Assembly (NCBI GenBank): GCA_951394045.1 | Contig: OX595990.1 | Span: forward strand, 1,860,001 to 1,924,000 | Reading direction: 5' to 3' | Origin: Nitzschia sp. DOCU1 | Taxonomy: Eukaryota; Bacillariophyta; Bacillariophyceae; Bacillariales; Bacillariaceae | Length of the DNA: 64,000 bases | Shown here: positions 12,300 through 24,300 of the stretch, one piece after another | How positions within the stretch are numbered: position 1 is the first letter of the stretch | How the letters are laid out: each line of letters starts with the position of its first letter | Made by a program: the position numbers and the translations under genes | Notes under the pieces: generated by a model | What the model was told of the DNA's origin: nothing | Databases searched by the model: none | The model's input: the letters and a program-made list of their open reading frames with translations, nothing else

Positions 12300-12925
12300 T
12301 AGCTGGTTACGATAGCAAAGAGTAGAAGTTTTTCGCTACTTGTGTTTTCAACTTTTTGACAGCGTGCCTGTCCCAATAACCTATCGTTGCGTTGTGCTGC
12401 CGAGGGGCGGAACAGTTTGAAACTGGAATCTGTGTCGTTCTTCTGCCGTAGCTACACTTCGCCTCTGCTGTGACGTTCTCAAGTCATACCAGGTATGCAA
12501 TGTAGGTGCTCTTCAGCATGATAGGTTTTGCAATTGTTCGCCAACAAGCATTGCATTGATGTATGATACATGCAGCAAGAGGAGTCTCGACCCCCTCGAC
12601 TAAATCGAGTGTTATCGAGAAATGCGCGGTGGCGCAGAATGGAAGAACAAGCCAGCCAGATGGCGTCAGCATTGTTCTTGTTCTGGTCGGGCCACCGCGA
12701 CGGCAGCTGTTATCGATCTCGCCCGTCTCGTTATCTTGTGTCGTGCCTACGAGGACGAAATCCAGGATCCTTCTGCGTCTTTCTGCCCGATTTCTCGGAG
12801 CTCTTTCTCGAGGCGCGCATGATCCTTCGACAGAGATCTTCGGCGGCAAAACCCGACGAAGACTTTGGCGGAAGAATGCAGTCACGACAGATTGTCATTT
12901 TCTCAATGCCTTTGTGTTTGTGAAG
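12300..12925. other. intergenic region / 5' leader of the ApaG-domain gene
   Basis: The plus-strand frame of the next gene is open back to about 12563, but this part contains no signal peptide or conserved sequence, and the leader starting at 12926 is a clean signal peptide. I therefore treat it as untranslated. Confidence 0.5.
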
Positions 12926-15241
12926 ATGAAATCAACAGTCGTCGCCGTTTCTGCCTTTTTGGCACAGGCTTTGACTGCTCCCTTTGTGGACGCCTTTACT
13001 CCTGTTTCGCTGCATCCGCGTTCGGTCAGCATTGGCTCGATTGGCCACGTGGCATCTGTCGGGCGCTATGAGTTTAACTTGTCCATGAGTTCCTCTGGTG
13101 CCAGCGGGCGTTACCTGGGCATGGACGATGAGGACGAAGACGAAGATGAAGACGAAGACGACGACCTGGACGACGACGAACTTGTGTCAAGTCGTTACTC
13201 TGGCGCCAAGTCTCCGTTCACTGGTTTGAAATTGGATCCGTGGGATCCAAATCCCCTGATTAAACCTCGTCCCAGTCGCTACTTCAAGGAAGACGAGGAA
13301 GCCGTCCCGGACGATAAGCTTGTGCAAACCATGACTGCTGAGGAACGCAAAGAAAATCTAGCCGTGATGCGTCAGATTCGGAAGTCTGATTTGCCCGATT
13401 TGCGTATGCGCAAAGATCACGCGGGATGGGTCGAAGCCAACAACGATCTGAAGCGTCGTTACAATAGAGATCCCTGGTTTGGCGTCAATGAACGCCTTCG
13501 AGAAGCCGTTTTACTTGGAGAACCTCAAGACAAGATTGATCACTTGAAGGACCTCGCTGCCAAGCTGGGCGGACCGCCCGAAGGCATTGACGTGGGTGCC
13601 AAGGGATATGCCGTTCACACCGAAATCTACGAGATCGGCATTTCGGCCACTCGAGCGGCGTCCTTGCTGGAACGAGAGATCCGGGCCGAGCGTGCGGCAC
13701 GGGGGCGGGCCATGATGGCGGAACGACGCAAGAACATGGAAAAGGCTCAGCAGCAGTACGAAGAAGATATGCGATTCCCTGGACTCAGGGAGGACAAGGA
13801 AGCAAAGGAACGACGCGAGCGCACTATGCGCAGATTAATGGGAGAAATCGAAGAAGATAATAAAAAGAAAAGAGAGAGGGCCAAGGACATCCTGGGAAAA
13901 TTGCCAGAAACTCCAGAGTCTAGAACCAAGGCGATGGAAAAGGCGCTCCAAGAGGCTCGGGACGAAGTGAAAAAGATTCGCCGTCAGCAACTTGGCAAGC
14001 CGGCTGATGGGGACGAGGTCGAGGCCGCTGGTGTGGGGGCGAACGCTGGATCCAGTGCGGCACGAGCCCGGGAAGCTGCTGCTGCGGAAGCTGCCGGTGG
14101 CCGTCCTCGTCTACCCGGTGACGACGATGTTACTCAGGGAGAAATTACCATTCCTGTGGAACCATCGTCGTCTGCCACTACAGGACCATTGTTGGTCGAA
14201 GTTTCATCGGTTTACAACAAGGAGCAGTCTGACCCTCCGATGCGAAAGCATTGCTTTCAGTACACTATCCGTATTACCAACAACTCTCCCACGGACACTA
14301 TTCAGTTGTTGGGCCGACGCTTCGAAATTCAAACGGTGGGCTCGTCCATGAAAGATGTCGTGCAAGGGGAAGGTGTGACTGGACGTACGCCTGTCTTGAA
14401 ACCCGGCGAAACCTTCGAGTACACATCGACTGCTCCACTGTCCGTTCGTCCTATTGGAACTACTATTATCGCCGCTCGTATGCGTGGAGAATATCGTTAT
14501 ATCACTCTTGCAGAAGGACAAGAAACCGCGTCGGATGAGCAAATCAAGGCGGGAGGTGAATCTACAGCTGATCTGAAAACTTTCCACTTTATTTTCCCGG
14601 AAGACCAGCGTGTCAAGCCTTTCCGCGCAGACGACGAGGAGGAAGAAGAGGAGGAAGACGATGAAGACGACGAGGATCCTGTTGCTAAAAAATCATCGTC
14701 TGCGTCGGCCTCGCGGCCTGTCTCGACGCCGTCGGCGACTCCCGCCTCGACTCTCCCCGGGGACGAGGATATGAAAACAGGCAATGTTGCCTCGCCTTTT
14801 TCGGACAGCTCCGAAATGGTTTCCGAAAATGTGAAAGTCGCTGTAACTTCGTCGTATCGTCCCGAACGATCGGATGCTAGTTTGGACAAGCACTGCTTTG
14901 CATACAATATTCGCATCACCAACGAATCCAAGCAGCCCATTCAGTTGGTGTCGCGCCGCTTCGAAATCCAGACAATTGGGAGCGCGAACAAGGACGTCGT
15001 GCAAGGACCTGGTGTAACGGGACGACAGCCCATTCTCAAACCTGGAGAGTCTTTTGAATACACCAGCACCGCCCCCTTGAGCGTGAAGCCCATGTTGGAC
15101 AAGACGCCTGTCGTGGCACGAATGCAAGGAGAATACAACTTTGTCGTTTTGGGAGACGATGGATCTACGCCGCTGAGTTCCAACCCCCTTCAGGCCAAAC
15201 TGGGTATGTTCCACTTCATCCTCCCTGCCATGACAGGTTAA
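12926..15241 (+). CDS. plastid-targeted protein with two ApaG (DUF525) domains
   Basis: 771 aa from ATG 12926. Residues 1-23 are a signal peptide ending VDAFTP, an ASAFAP-like motif that directs diatom proteins into the complex plastid. Then follow a poly-Asp/Glu stretch (about 68-88), a charged helical region (about 240-360; RAERAARGRAMMAERRKNME) and two ApaG domains. Domain 1 lies near 419-525 (KEQSDPPMRKHCFQYTIRIT, QLLGRRFEIQ, GVTGRTPVLKPGETFEYTS). Domain 2 lies near 635-760 (PERSDASLDKHCFAYNIRIT, GVTGRQPILKPGESFEYTS). A second acidic linker lies between them. ApaG is an Ig-like beta fold that in bacteria and in eukaryotic F-box proteins is thought to bind nucleotides or proteins; no enzymatic function is established. 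The two domains are much closer to each other than typical ApaG paralogs, which suggests internal duplication. Confidence 0.88.
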   Translation: MKSTVVAVSAFLAQALTAPFVDAFTPVSLHPRSVSIGSIGHVASVGRYEFNLSMSSSGASGRYLGMDDEDEDEDEDEDDDLDDDELVSSRYSGAKSPFTGLKLDPWDPNPLIKPRPSRYFKEDEEAVPDDKLVQTMTAEERKENLAVMRQIRKSDLPDLRMRKDHAGWVEANNDLKRRYNRDPWFGVNERLREAVLLGEPQDKIDHLKDLAAKLGGPPEGIDVGAKGYAVHTEIYEIGISATRAASLLEREIRAERAARGRAMMAERRKNMEKAQQQYEEDMRFPGLREDKEAKERRERTMRRLMGEIEEDNKKKRERAKDILGKLPETPESRTKAMEKALQEARDEVKKIRRQQLGKPADGDEVEAAGVGANAGSSAARAREAAAAEAAGGRPRLPGDDDVTQGEITIPVEPSSSATTGPLLVEVSSVYNKEQSDPPMRKHCFQYTIRITNNSPTDTIQLLGRRFEIQTVGSSMKDVVQGEGVTGRTPVLKPGETFEYTSTAPLSVRPIGTTIIAARMRGEYRYITLAEGQETASDEQIKAGGESTADLKTFHFIFPEDQRVKPFRADDEEEEEEEDDEDDEDPVAKKSSSASASRPVSTPSATPASTLPGDEDMKTGNVASPFSDSSEMVSENVKVAVTSSYRPERSDASLDKHCFAYNIRITNESKQPIQLVSRRFEIQTIGSANKDVVQGPGVTGRQPILKPGESFEYTSTAPLSVKPMLDKTPVVARMQGEYNFVVLGDDGSTPLSSNPLQAKLGMFHFILPAMTG

Positions 15242-15411
15242 GCACAAAACGTCCAAACAACAAAATTTCAAATCACGCCAATCATAATTTTCCAACTGAT
15301 GGCCAGGAGTAGTGGGCCTGTCGTTCGGGGAGCGGATCCAATCGTCGCGTGTTGCACTTCTCTTAAAACTATTTAATCAAGCAATCGAATTCTCCACGTT
15401 CTATCATCCCT

Positions 15412-18400
15412 CTAGATTAGTGCTAGCTGGCGCTCGAGGGCTTCCTTCTCGTCCCGAAGCTTCTCCACTTCTTTGGTCAATTCAACTACTTTGATCTCAG
15501 CTACCACAGCGCGTTCTTCGGCGGCCAACCGCAACACGTCTGATTCCGCGATGACCCCCCCAACGTCAACCTTGGCCAAGACGTCGCCCACTGCTTTGCG
15601 GAGTTCTGTCAATTCAGTGCCCACTAGCTGGCAAAGCTGGGGGAAAACTGCGACTGCTACTAAATCTAGCCCGTTGGCTTCTTGGATTGCACGGCAAATC
15701 ATCAAGCAAGCCTGAACATCGACATTTTCGAGGGTCGAAGCTGAGGCATCTTCTTTGACAGCCGACACGACCTTTAGCGTCGATGCCAGGACACGTTCAG
15801 CAATGGCCGACAAGGTCCGATTCTTTGCATCAATGCGGCAGACACCGGTGAAACAAGCTGCAAACAATTTTATAGAGGCATCTCGTTGTGTGGGATTAGC
15901 CTTGGCCACTTCCAAGCACTTGGTAGTACCCGACGCCAAAATCGCGCACATTTCGTCCTTTCGACGAGTTGGCGTCGTTTCTGAAGCGACTGAGACAAGG
16001 TCCACCAAATCAAGGGCATGAGCAATGACCACCCCGTTCGTCGGAGATCCATCCAGAGTAGGAATGAGAAGTTCATGCAGCATTACGAGCATTTTGTCCC
16101 AAAGGACATCGAGCAGTTTGCTTTTTGCGGTGGGAGACTTGGGAATCTTGTTTTGAAGTTCCTTTGCGCTTGAAAGTCCGGAGGTGACGCGAGAAATCAA
16201 TAGTTTGTACGAGGAGCCGACCTCAGGTGGAGCAACGTCTGCCGATTCTCTGAGGAAGATGGTCAACATTCGAGCCGTAACGAGCACCAGCGTTTCATGC
16301 GAGATTCCACCTTTGGAACATTCCTCTTCCAGTACCGTGGAAGCTTCATGAGCAAGCATGTCAACTCCTAGTTTCGCTTTCCCATTATCCTCACGTTCCA
16401 AGAACAAGGTGTCGCCGGCAAGGTCGGTCAATGTCAGAAATGCCTCAGGGGAACCACCGGATGCCATAGAACGGAGAATTTCCATACAAGAACGCTGAGC
16501 CTGTGAGAGGAAACGGGCATCTGGGCCGCTGGAGGATCCAATGGCCACCACAGAAATAATTTGTACAAAACGAGACACCAAAGGGTCGCCTTCGCGAGCT
16601 CTGGGTCTCGGTGTTTCAAGAAGCCTAGTGAAATCTTCCACCTGATCGAAACTGGGATCTTCTTCAAATTCATGGTTTTTGCAGCAGTCGTACAATTTTC
16701 CCATGTCCTCTGCGAATTTGCTCAAGACCTGGACCTGCGTCGGTTCTAGAGTGTGGTGCAACCCAGACTCGTGGTGATTGGAAGCGTCGCTCTCCAAATG
16801 CTCTCGAAAGGAATCAAGTACGTCGAAGGCGTCCAAGAAGAGATTTTCTCTCCACGTTTCGGTAACAACTGAGTGTGAGTGCCGAGGTGAGCTTTTCCCC
16901 CCTTCGTTTTTGTCCGGTGAGCGGACACTGCGGAGGGCCCCGTTTACGACTTCCATGTTCGTCCCTACCCGAGCAGGTGTTATGGCCGCATGAATACCTT
17001 CCTTACACGACAGCTGTGAACAAAGCACTAGCAGTTCTGATCCAGCGGTTCTCAAATCGAGCGTGTCCCGTCCACCGACTTGTGTCGCCGCATCAAAGGC
17101 ATACCCAAGCACTTTGTTCCAAGCATCCTCAAACCACGGCGTATCATCCTTCCTTACTGTGCCCAATTCATCGTCCATGGTATCAAGGAGCTTGGAGAAA
17201 AAATTTCTCATCACCCTGCACAGCCCTCGCAGTACGAGTGACTGGGTGGCTACCCATTGCTTCCCGGCCGAGTCTCGCGAATGGTGGACGGAAACAACAT
17301 AACGCGATTTTCGAGTGATGGTATCGTTGTTTTTGGAGCGTTCGCCATTGTCAAGGCTTGAGACGACCGTATCATACACCGTGAACACCATGTCGCAAAG
17401 ACAAGCTCTCCATTGTTCGTTGGAAAAGGCCTGCCCCCTGCCAGCAATGCACGAGAAGAGAGTATTTACGGCGCAGTTTCGCACTTCCGCCCGCGTGTCC
17501 GAGCAAAGAACAACCAATTTGGACAAAGCACGCTGTATACAGTTGTAAGCCGCGTGCTCTCGTTAACAACTAGTGACATTTGAAAGAACTTACATCAATT
17601 GAAGTTGTACCAGCATCTTGGTCTGCGATGGTCCAAAGCAGTCCGATGGCAGTTAACGAAGTATTCACATCGTGGTGCGAAGAACCAAACGACGAACAAC
17701 AATCAAGCAATGAGGATCGAGCGGCCGTGGATGGTTCCGTCAATGCTGCAAAGTCGTCCACAATCAGCTTCAAGCATCGAAATCCAAACAAACAAGAGTT
17801 TGCCCATTCTGCAGATGACCGCTCATCGGAAGGAAGTGATGCAACCGCTTGTATCACGGTCGTCCAGGCCTCGTTTCCGAGATCATGCCCACAGCTTTCC
17901 AGGATCGCATGCAATGCTTCCACACCTGCCTCTGCAACGACAGCTGCCTTGACATCTCGAATGCATTCGCACAATGGAGCCAACAATGCTTCTTGCGAGA
18001 AAGAGCCTGGCCTACTAGCGGAATTATTGACTCGCTCGACCGCCAGGTATTGATTCTGCCGGGGATCTGTGTACATGATTTTTCCTGGGCCAATAAATGC
18101 AGTGGGAAACTCGTCATCTCCCGCTAGGTGGGACATGATAAGCATAGCGATTGCATCCATGGTAAAGTACCTCACAGAGGGAACATCCGAGGCTAAGCCA
18201 CATAAACCGCGATATATTGCAGCCCCGCTTATGCTGCTTCGAAAGGAGTTGGTCATTGCCACGTCCACGAGCAATGAAAATGTGAAGGGGACTTGATTCA
18301 CACGCATTGGGTGCTTTGAGCCGGCGACCCGACGGGCGAATTCGGATTGATAATCGTGGGAGAAAGTATTCTTCGTTCGTTCAGCGAGAGGGACATCATC

Positions 18401-20851
18401 GTGCTTTTCGTTTCCATTCTCAGCCGAGCTAGATCCGTATATCGCCCGGACTCCGATATTCATGAGAGTTTTTCCTATCGTGTCTCGGTCTTCCTTGGTT
18501 GTGCCATCAGCAGATTTGCTCGGTATTGACAACAGTTCGTTTCCACCCAGGGGGCTGGTAATCACATTCGGCGTTTGCTCAAACTGAGATACTTCTCTCA
18601 GTCCTTCCACGAAATAGGAAAGTGACATGTCCGAAAGGCAAGTCGAGAAGGACGCAAACCTTGAGTAAACTGCTGATATTGAAAGTGCGCCAACGTAGGC
18701 ACTGTCAGACAAATGCGGCGATGCAATGGGGAGAACTGACAATTCTTGGAAAGTTTGCAACACAATGGACCACTCCGGGCCAATGCTGTCATAGAATCGA
18801 TGGACCATATTCAGCAGGCATATTAAGGCAGCAACATTGTGATCTCGTAGGAGGCATGTAGGGTCATGGGTCCCCCATTGAGGCAGTGAAAGTTTGCAAA
18901 GACTCGTGAGCAATGCCCGACGTATCAGTGGAAGCTTCAAAGACAACTTTGCCAGTGAAAAATACCCCTCCAGGGCGCGCTTCACAATGGTACCGCTGGC
19001 AGGAAATCGCTTCAAGAAGTGCTGCAAAACCGCTAAAGATGGAGCAAAAGCCTGATCCAAAACCTCTTCGTCCAGATTTTCAATAATCTTTAGTATTGTA
19101 TTCAGCCCCATCCACACCGCCTCACCCAAAACATAAGTATCCTCTTTGGTTTTTCCTTTCTTCCACAACTCTATGGACGCCAGGGATTCCGCCGCGTAGG
19201 CCAACGACTGCTCTTTCTTTCGACACGCCAAAACCACAAGATTCATATGATCTTCGCAGCTTGCTCCTATCGTACAAAAGTCGCTTGATGCCTCCAATAG
19301 TTGCACCAAAACCATGTTATTCATCCATAACGGTCGCAACGATTTGTCGTGTATCAGCGATTTGAGTGTGTCCATCGAGAGAGCCGCTTTCCACAGAAGG
19401 GTAGGGGGTAATCCCTTGAGAGTTTCTATTGTAGAAGTGGACGGTAGCAAGATTTTGTTGTGTACTTTGTAGATGTAACCGTCTTCGAAATCGACCTGTT
19501 TCCGAAGCGCTTCGCTGGCCTGAGATACGGGTTGCAACAGACGCACCACCAACTCACGACACTCCGTCGGCCAATCTTTAGCCTGTGTCTGCAGCACAAC
19601 CAGAACAAACTGCAGAATACGAAGATATTCTGATGGAGATGTTGCAACATTGCTGGATTGTCGCTGCAGGACTTGCACAACCACTCCCAGCGTTTTCTGC
19701 CCCACAGTGGCGAAGACTAACGGTGCTTCTTTTAAAAGCATGGTCATCAAATCAAAACTTAGTGATGGGGAGGGCGGTTGAGCTGCATCCTTTTCTCCCA
19801 TTCGACAATGCGAAAAGGCTCCATGCAGAATTGCAGGACTTCTCTTGGATGAGTGTGCGGACGATGCGACGACAGCCGCCGGCAATCCCATAGTACATGT
19901 TAACAGGTCTTCCCACGTCGCCACAGCCAGCTCTTTGGCATTTTCATCCTTGACAAGGAGTGTCAATACTTGTGGAAGAGTTGAATGCGCTGCTTGTCGC
20001 ACGGTCTGCCGTGATGGCAAGTAAAGTAGGCAACAAAGAGTAATTGACTGGATCCATTGTTCATTGGTCACGGGCAAGTCACGTAGTTCTAGCAGTTGCA
20101 ATATGCAGCTCAAAATATCCAACGCCAGCTTCTCAAGATCCTTCGCGTTCAAATGCCCCGAACCCGCTTGTCCGTGAGAGGAAGACACTGCCGTCTTGGT
20201 CGAAACAACATGAGTCATGCTCTTGGTCGTTTCCTTCGCGGATGACGAGGTTGACAAAAAACTCCCCAGCCAGGATCCAGTAGATTGTGATGTGTTATTG
20301 TTGGTATCCATAGAGTCCAGGGAATCTACTGAAGTGATTGTTGACGTGAAGGAAGGCCCCATGGTAGCTTGCGGCCCCACAGAGGCATCTTTGGTGGAAT
20401 AACTGACCACGACTTGTGCTTGAATGAGCCACACTCGTATTAGATTCATTCCATCGCCCGGACAGATAGCGTCAGCCTCCATTAACGTTTTCATTGCCTT
20501 GAAGCTGGTATCCAAAAGTTTCGGTGATGCATTGGGGTAATTCGCCGCCAGAAGAAACGGATGAAGCAAATCGCTGCTTCTGAACATGGTCGTATCGGGG
20601 TGTTTCTCTCCATCGGCTGAAGCTTTGCGGACGGCACTCACGTAGGCATTTTGGAGTGTCCGCAATTTCAATATGGCCCGTTCCGAAGCCTCTTTGACCC
20701 CTATAACGAGAAATGTGTGTCATAAGGGAGGTTGTCAACAGCCAAACCGATCCACAAAACGGCGACCCATCAGACGCTTACCAGGATGTTTCTTCCGTGC
20801 TTCGGCTCCGAGATCGCGGAGATAATCCTCCAGCTGGGCCACAAAGTTCAT
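15412..20851 (-). CDS. MON2: MON2-like Golgi/endosome trafficking scaffold
   Basis: Exons 20851-20782, 20700-17594 and 17532-15412 (introns 81 and 61 nt) give 1765 aa. The N-terminus MNFVAQLEDYLRDLGAEARK, continued across the intron by VKEASERAILKLRTLQ, matches the DCB domain of MON2, which is related to the large Sec7 Arf-GEFs but lacks a Sec7 domain. The mid-protein segment DVNTSLTAIGLLWTIAD, joined to RALSKLVVLCSDTRAEVRNC, is the conserved HDS-type region. The C-terminus is a short coiled coil (TKEVEKLRDEKEALERQ). MON2 works with DOPEY and Arl1 at the trans-Golgi and endosomes in cargo recycling. The first exon codes only 23 residues. The gene converges with the ApaG gene across 170 nt. 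Confidence 0.9.
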
Positions 20852-21316
20852 CGTGGACTCGTGAGCAGCCTCACAGCATACGGCAATCAAGGCAAACGTA
20901 ATTGCTGGATGCAAATGGGAGGATGATGTCGTATCATGAAGCTTTGGTTTATCTTTGTGCCCGCGGTCATGGTCGAGAGATGTCCCCCGCTCAAAAGTGT
21001 TTTTGAGGTATTGGGGGAGAAAAAGAGGGAATGTGAGTTCGCATATTGAAGCTCGTCCCCCCTCAAAAGGGCATTGTTGACGTGGATGTTGCATCTTGTG
21101 GATGCTCATCACGTTCCCTTCGGATGTGTCATGTCTACCGGTATTCTTGATCGATTCTTCAGGAAGGCGAAGAACACGTCGCACCTGGAGAACAGACAGT
21201 CAGTAAAGTCTTTTCAATGTTCGCCCATCGCGAGAAAAACGTCAGCAGCTTTCTACCGCCCCTTGGATTTGATTGGTAGGGATGAGGCAGATGGCGAGCA
21301 TCGGTCCCCCTACACG
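20852..21316. other. MON2 upstream region
   Basis: Presumed promoter of MON2. The minus-strand frame is open upstream of the MON2 ATG, but the conserved protein begins at 20851. No gene or RNA was recognised, and the region ends at the left border of the 1423-bp array. Confidence 0.4.
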
Positions 21317-24300
21317 TAGGATCTTCGCCTTTTTCCGGTCACCGCGCGATATTCTACGTGGTATTTGTCGTCCAGTTTGGCCGGAAAAGGTCAAAAGAGA
21401 CTTGGCCCCCACGCTCGCCTTTTTCCAGGAAAATCGTGTGGGATTATTTTTCAGCCAAAGATCTTTCAGTTTTGTCGGCCATCCGGGACGATAAAATCCC
21501 GCGCGCTTCTTGCGCCGTAGTATCGGCCACTTACCATTTCCTGAAAAGAGTATCCTCCGAGACAGCCGACAATGACAAAGCATTCGAGCCTCCCCGTCAC
21601 AATGCCGGATCATGACCACCACGGCAGCAAGGAAAATGCACGGAGGCAACACAAAAGGCACGTGGCAAGTCAGATTTGATTCGGACTACCGGCAGTTCAG
21701 GTCTCTTGCCCCCACATCGTCGCCCAAGTCGTCAATCCACCACAAACAGGCTGTCCATGGCACTGCTGCCATTCCGGCATGGCGATCCCCCCATTCTCAC
21801 GGGCAGAACAAAAATGGCTTCGCCATCTTTTTGGCAAGAGCCATGCACTTGCACCCAATAATTCACCCGGTCTTCCAAGGGTCGAAAATGACTACTTTGA
21901 AGTGGAACAAGACCTTTGGGCATGGAAGGCGGATTGGATGAAATGAAATCTGTGTTGCCATTCTGTGACAATGCTACGAGCGAGACTTTCTTTTTTATAT
22001 TCGAATCTGGATTTTTATTTTTTGAAAGGGTGGTGTCCTCATTCATTCATCTGGGCATAAGGAGGTGGTGGCTGGCGGAAGGTCTCGTGATCAAGCAGGG
22101 GGCAGGGGGCAAATTCTAATGGATATTAGCAGCAACAATCAACAAGTGTCGTTGTCATCGACTGTGAATCAGATAATGTTGGTCCCCATGGGGTGATTTG
22201 CTGATCAGTTTGCTACTGGTGGAATCTTCTGGTTGGTTGCTTAATTTCAAGATTTGCTACCTGAAGTGGAGTTCAAGGCTTGAATGCGAAATGCTAGTTG
22301 GGCCTGGTTTGGTGTTTCGTGCGTTTAAGATAGCTATGAAATCAGGCTAGAGTCAATTCTGTTCGATCATTGCGAGGATGGAACCGAAATATGACGCGGA
22401 TAATTCTGCAAAGCTGTGGAGTAGTGAGAAATTTGCAAGGCAGTTGTGGCCGCTGTTGCACAATTTCCACCATGACTAAGAGCACGGTACTAGAGTACTA
22501 ATGAGTAGTAGCAGTAGTAATGAGTATCCAAAATATTTGTGTTTAAGACCGTCGTCTCGTCGTCGACAAGTAGTAGTCTACAGTCGAAATGGCATGCAGT
22601 AAAAGGAATACGTGACTCACTTGACTTGTTTCAAAGTTGTCGATTAAGTCCATTATCCCCAACCCCGTGCGTAGACTTTCTACCAGGGGGGTCGTAGTGT
22701 AAATGTCGGCCAAAGATGACCGGAAAATTCACCAGATGTTAGGATCTTCGCCTTTTTCCGGTCACCGTGCGATATTCTACGTGGTATTTGTCGTCCAGTT
22801 TGGCCGGAAAAGGTCAAAAGAGACTTGGCCCCCACGCTCGCCTTTTTCCAGGAAAATCGTGTGGGATTATTTTTCAGCCAAAGATCTTTCAGTTTTGTCG
22901 GCCATCCGGGACGATAAAATCCCGCGCGCTTCTTGCGCCGTAGTATCGGCCACTTACCATTTCCTGAAAAGAGTATCCTCCGAGACAGCCGACAATGACA
23001 AAGCATTCGAGCCTCCCCGTCACAATGCCGGATCATGACCACCACGGCAGCAAGGAAAATGCACGGAGGCAACACAAAAGGCACGTGGCAAGTCAGATTT
23101 GATTCGGACTACCGGCAGTTCAGGTCTCTTGCCCCCACATCGTCGCCCAAGTCGTCAATCCACCACAAACAGGCTGTCCATGGCACTGCTGCCATTCCGG
23201 CATGGCGATCCCCCCATTCTCACGGGCAGAACAAAAATGGCTTCGCCATCTTTTTGGCAAGAGCCATGCACTTGCACCCAATAATTCACCCGGTCTTCCA
23301 AGGGTCGAAAATGACTACTTTGAAGTGGAACAAGACCTTTGGGCATGGAAGGCAGATTGGATGAAATGAAATCTGTGTTGCCATTCTGTGACAATGCTAC
23401 GAGCGAGACTTTCTTTTTTATATTCGAATCTGGATTTTTATTTTTTGAAAGGGTGGTGTCCTCATTCATTCATCTGGGCATAAGGAGGTGGTGGCTGGCG
23501 GAAGGTCTCGTGATCAAGCAGGGGGCAGGGGGCAAATTCTAATGGATATTAGCAGCAACAATCAACAAGTGTCGTTGTCATCGACTGTGAATCAGATAAT
23601 GTTGGTCCCCATGGGGTGATTTGCTGATCAGTTTGCTACTGGTGGAATCTTCTGGTTGGTTGCTTAATTTCAAGATTTGCTACCTGAAGTGGAGTTCAAG
23701 GCTTGAATGCGAAATGCTAGTTGGGCCTGGTTTGGTGTTTCGTGCGTTTAAGATAGCTATGAAATCAGGCTAGAGTCAATTCTGTTCGATCATTGCGAGG
23801 ATGGAACCGAAATATGACGCGGATAATTCTGCAAAGCTGTGGAGTAGTGAGAAATTTGCAAGGCAGTTGTGGCCGCTGTTGCACAATTTCCACCATGACT
23901 AAGAGCACGGTACTAGAGTACTAATGAGTAGTAGCAGTAGTAATGAGTATCCAAAATATTTGTGTTTAAGACCGTCGTCTCGTCGTCGACAAGTAGTAGT
24001 CTACAGTCGAAATGGCATGCAGTAAAAGGAATACGTGACTCACTTGACTTGTTTCAAAGTTGTCGATTAAGTCCATTATCCCCAACCCCGTGCGTAGACT
24101 TTCTACCAGGGGGGTCGTAGTGTAAATGTCGGCCAAAGATGACCGGAAAATTCACCAGATGTTAGGATCTTCGCCTTTTTCCGGTCACCGTGCGATATTC
24201 TACGTGGTATTTGTCGTCCAGTTTGGCCGGAAAAGGTCAAAAGAGACTTGGCCCCCACGCTCGCCTTTTTCCAGGAAAATCGTGTGGGATTATTTTTCAG

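Noticed and set aside
12563..12925. In-frame upstream extension of the ApaG-domain protein
   Set aside because: A start at 12926 gives a clean plastid-type leader; the extension has no conserved features.
21612..21941. 109-codon plus-strand and 104-codon minus-strand frames repeated in every array unit
   Set aside because: They overlap on opposite strands, change only with the unit, and carry no domain or signal peptide; conservation simply reflects recent duplication of DNA.
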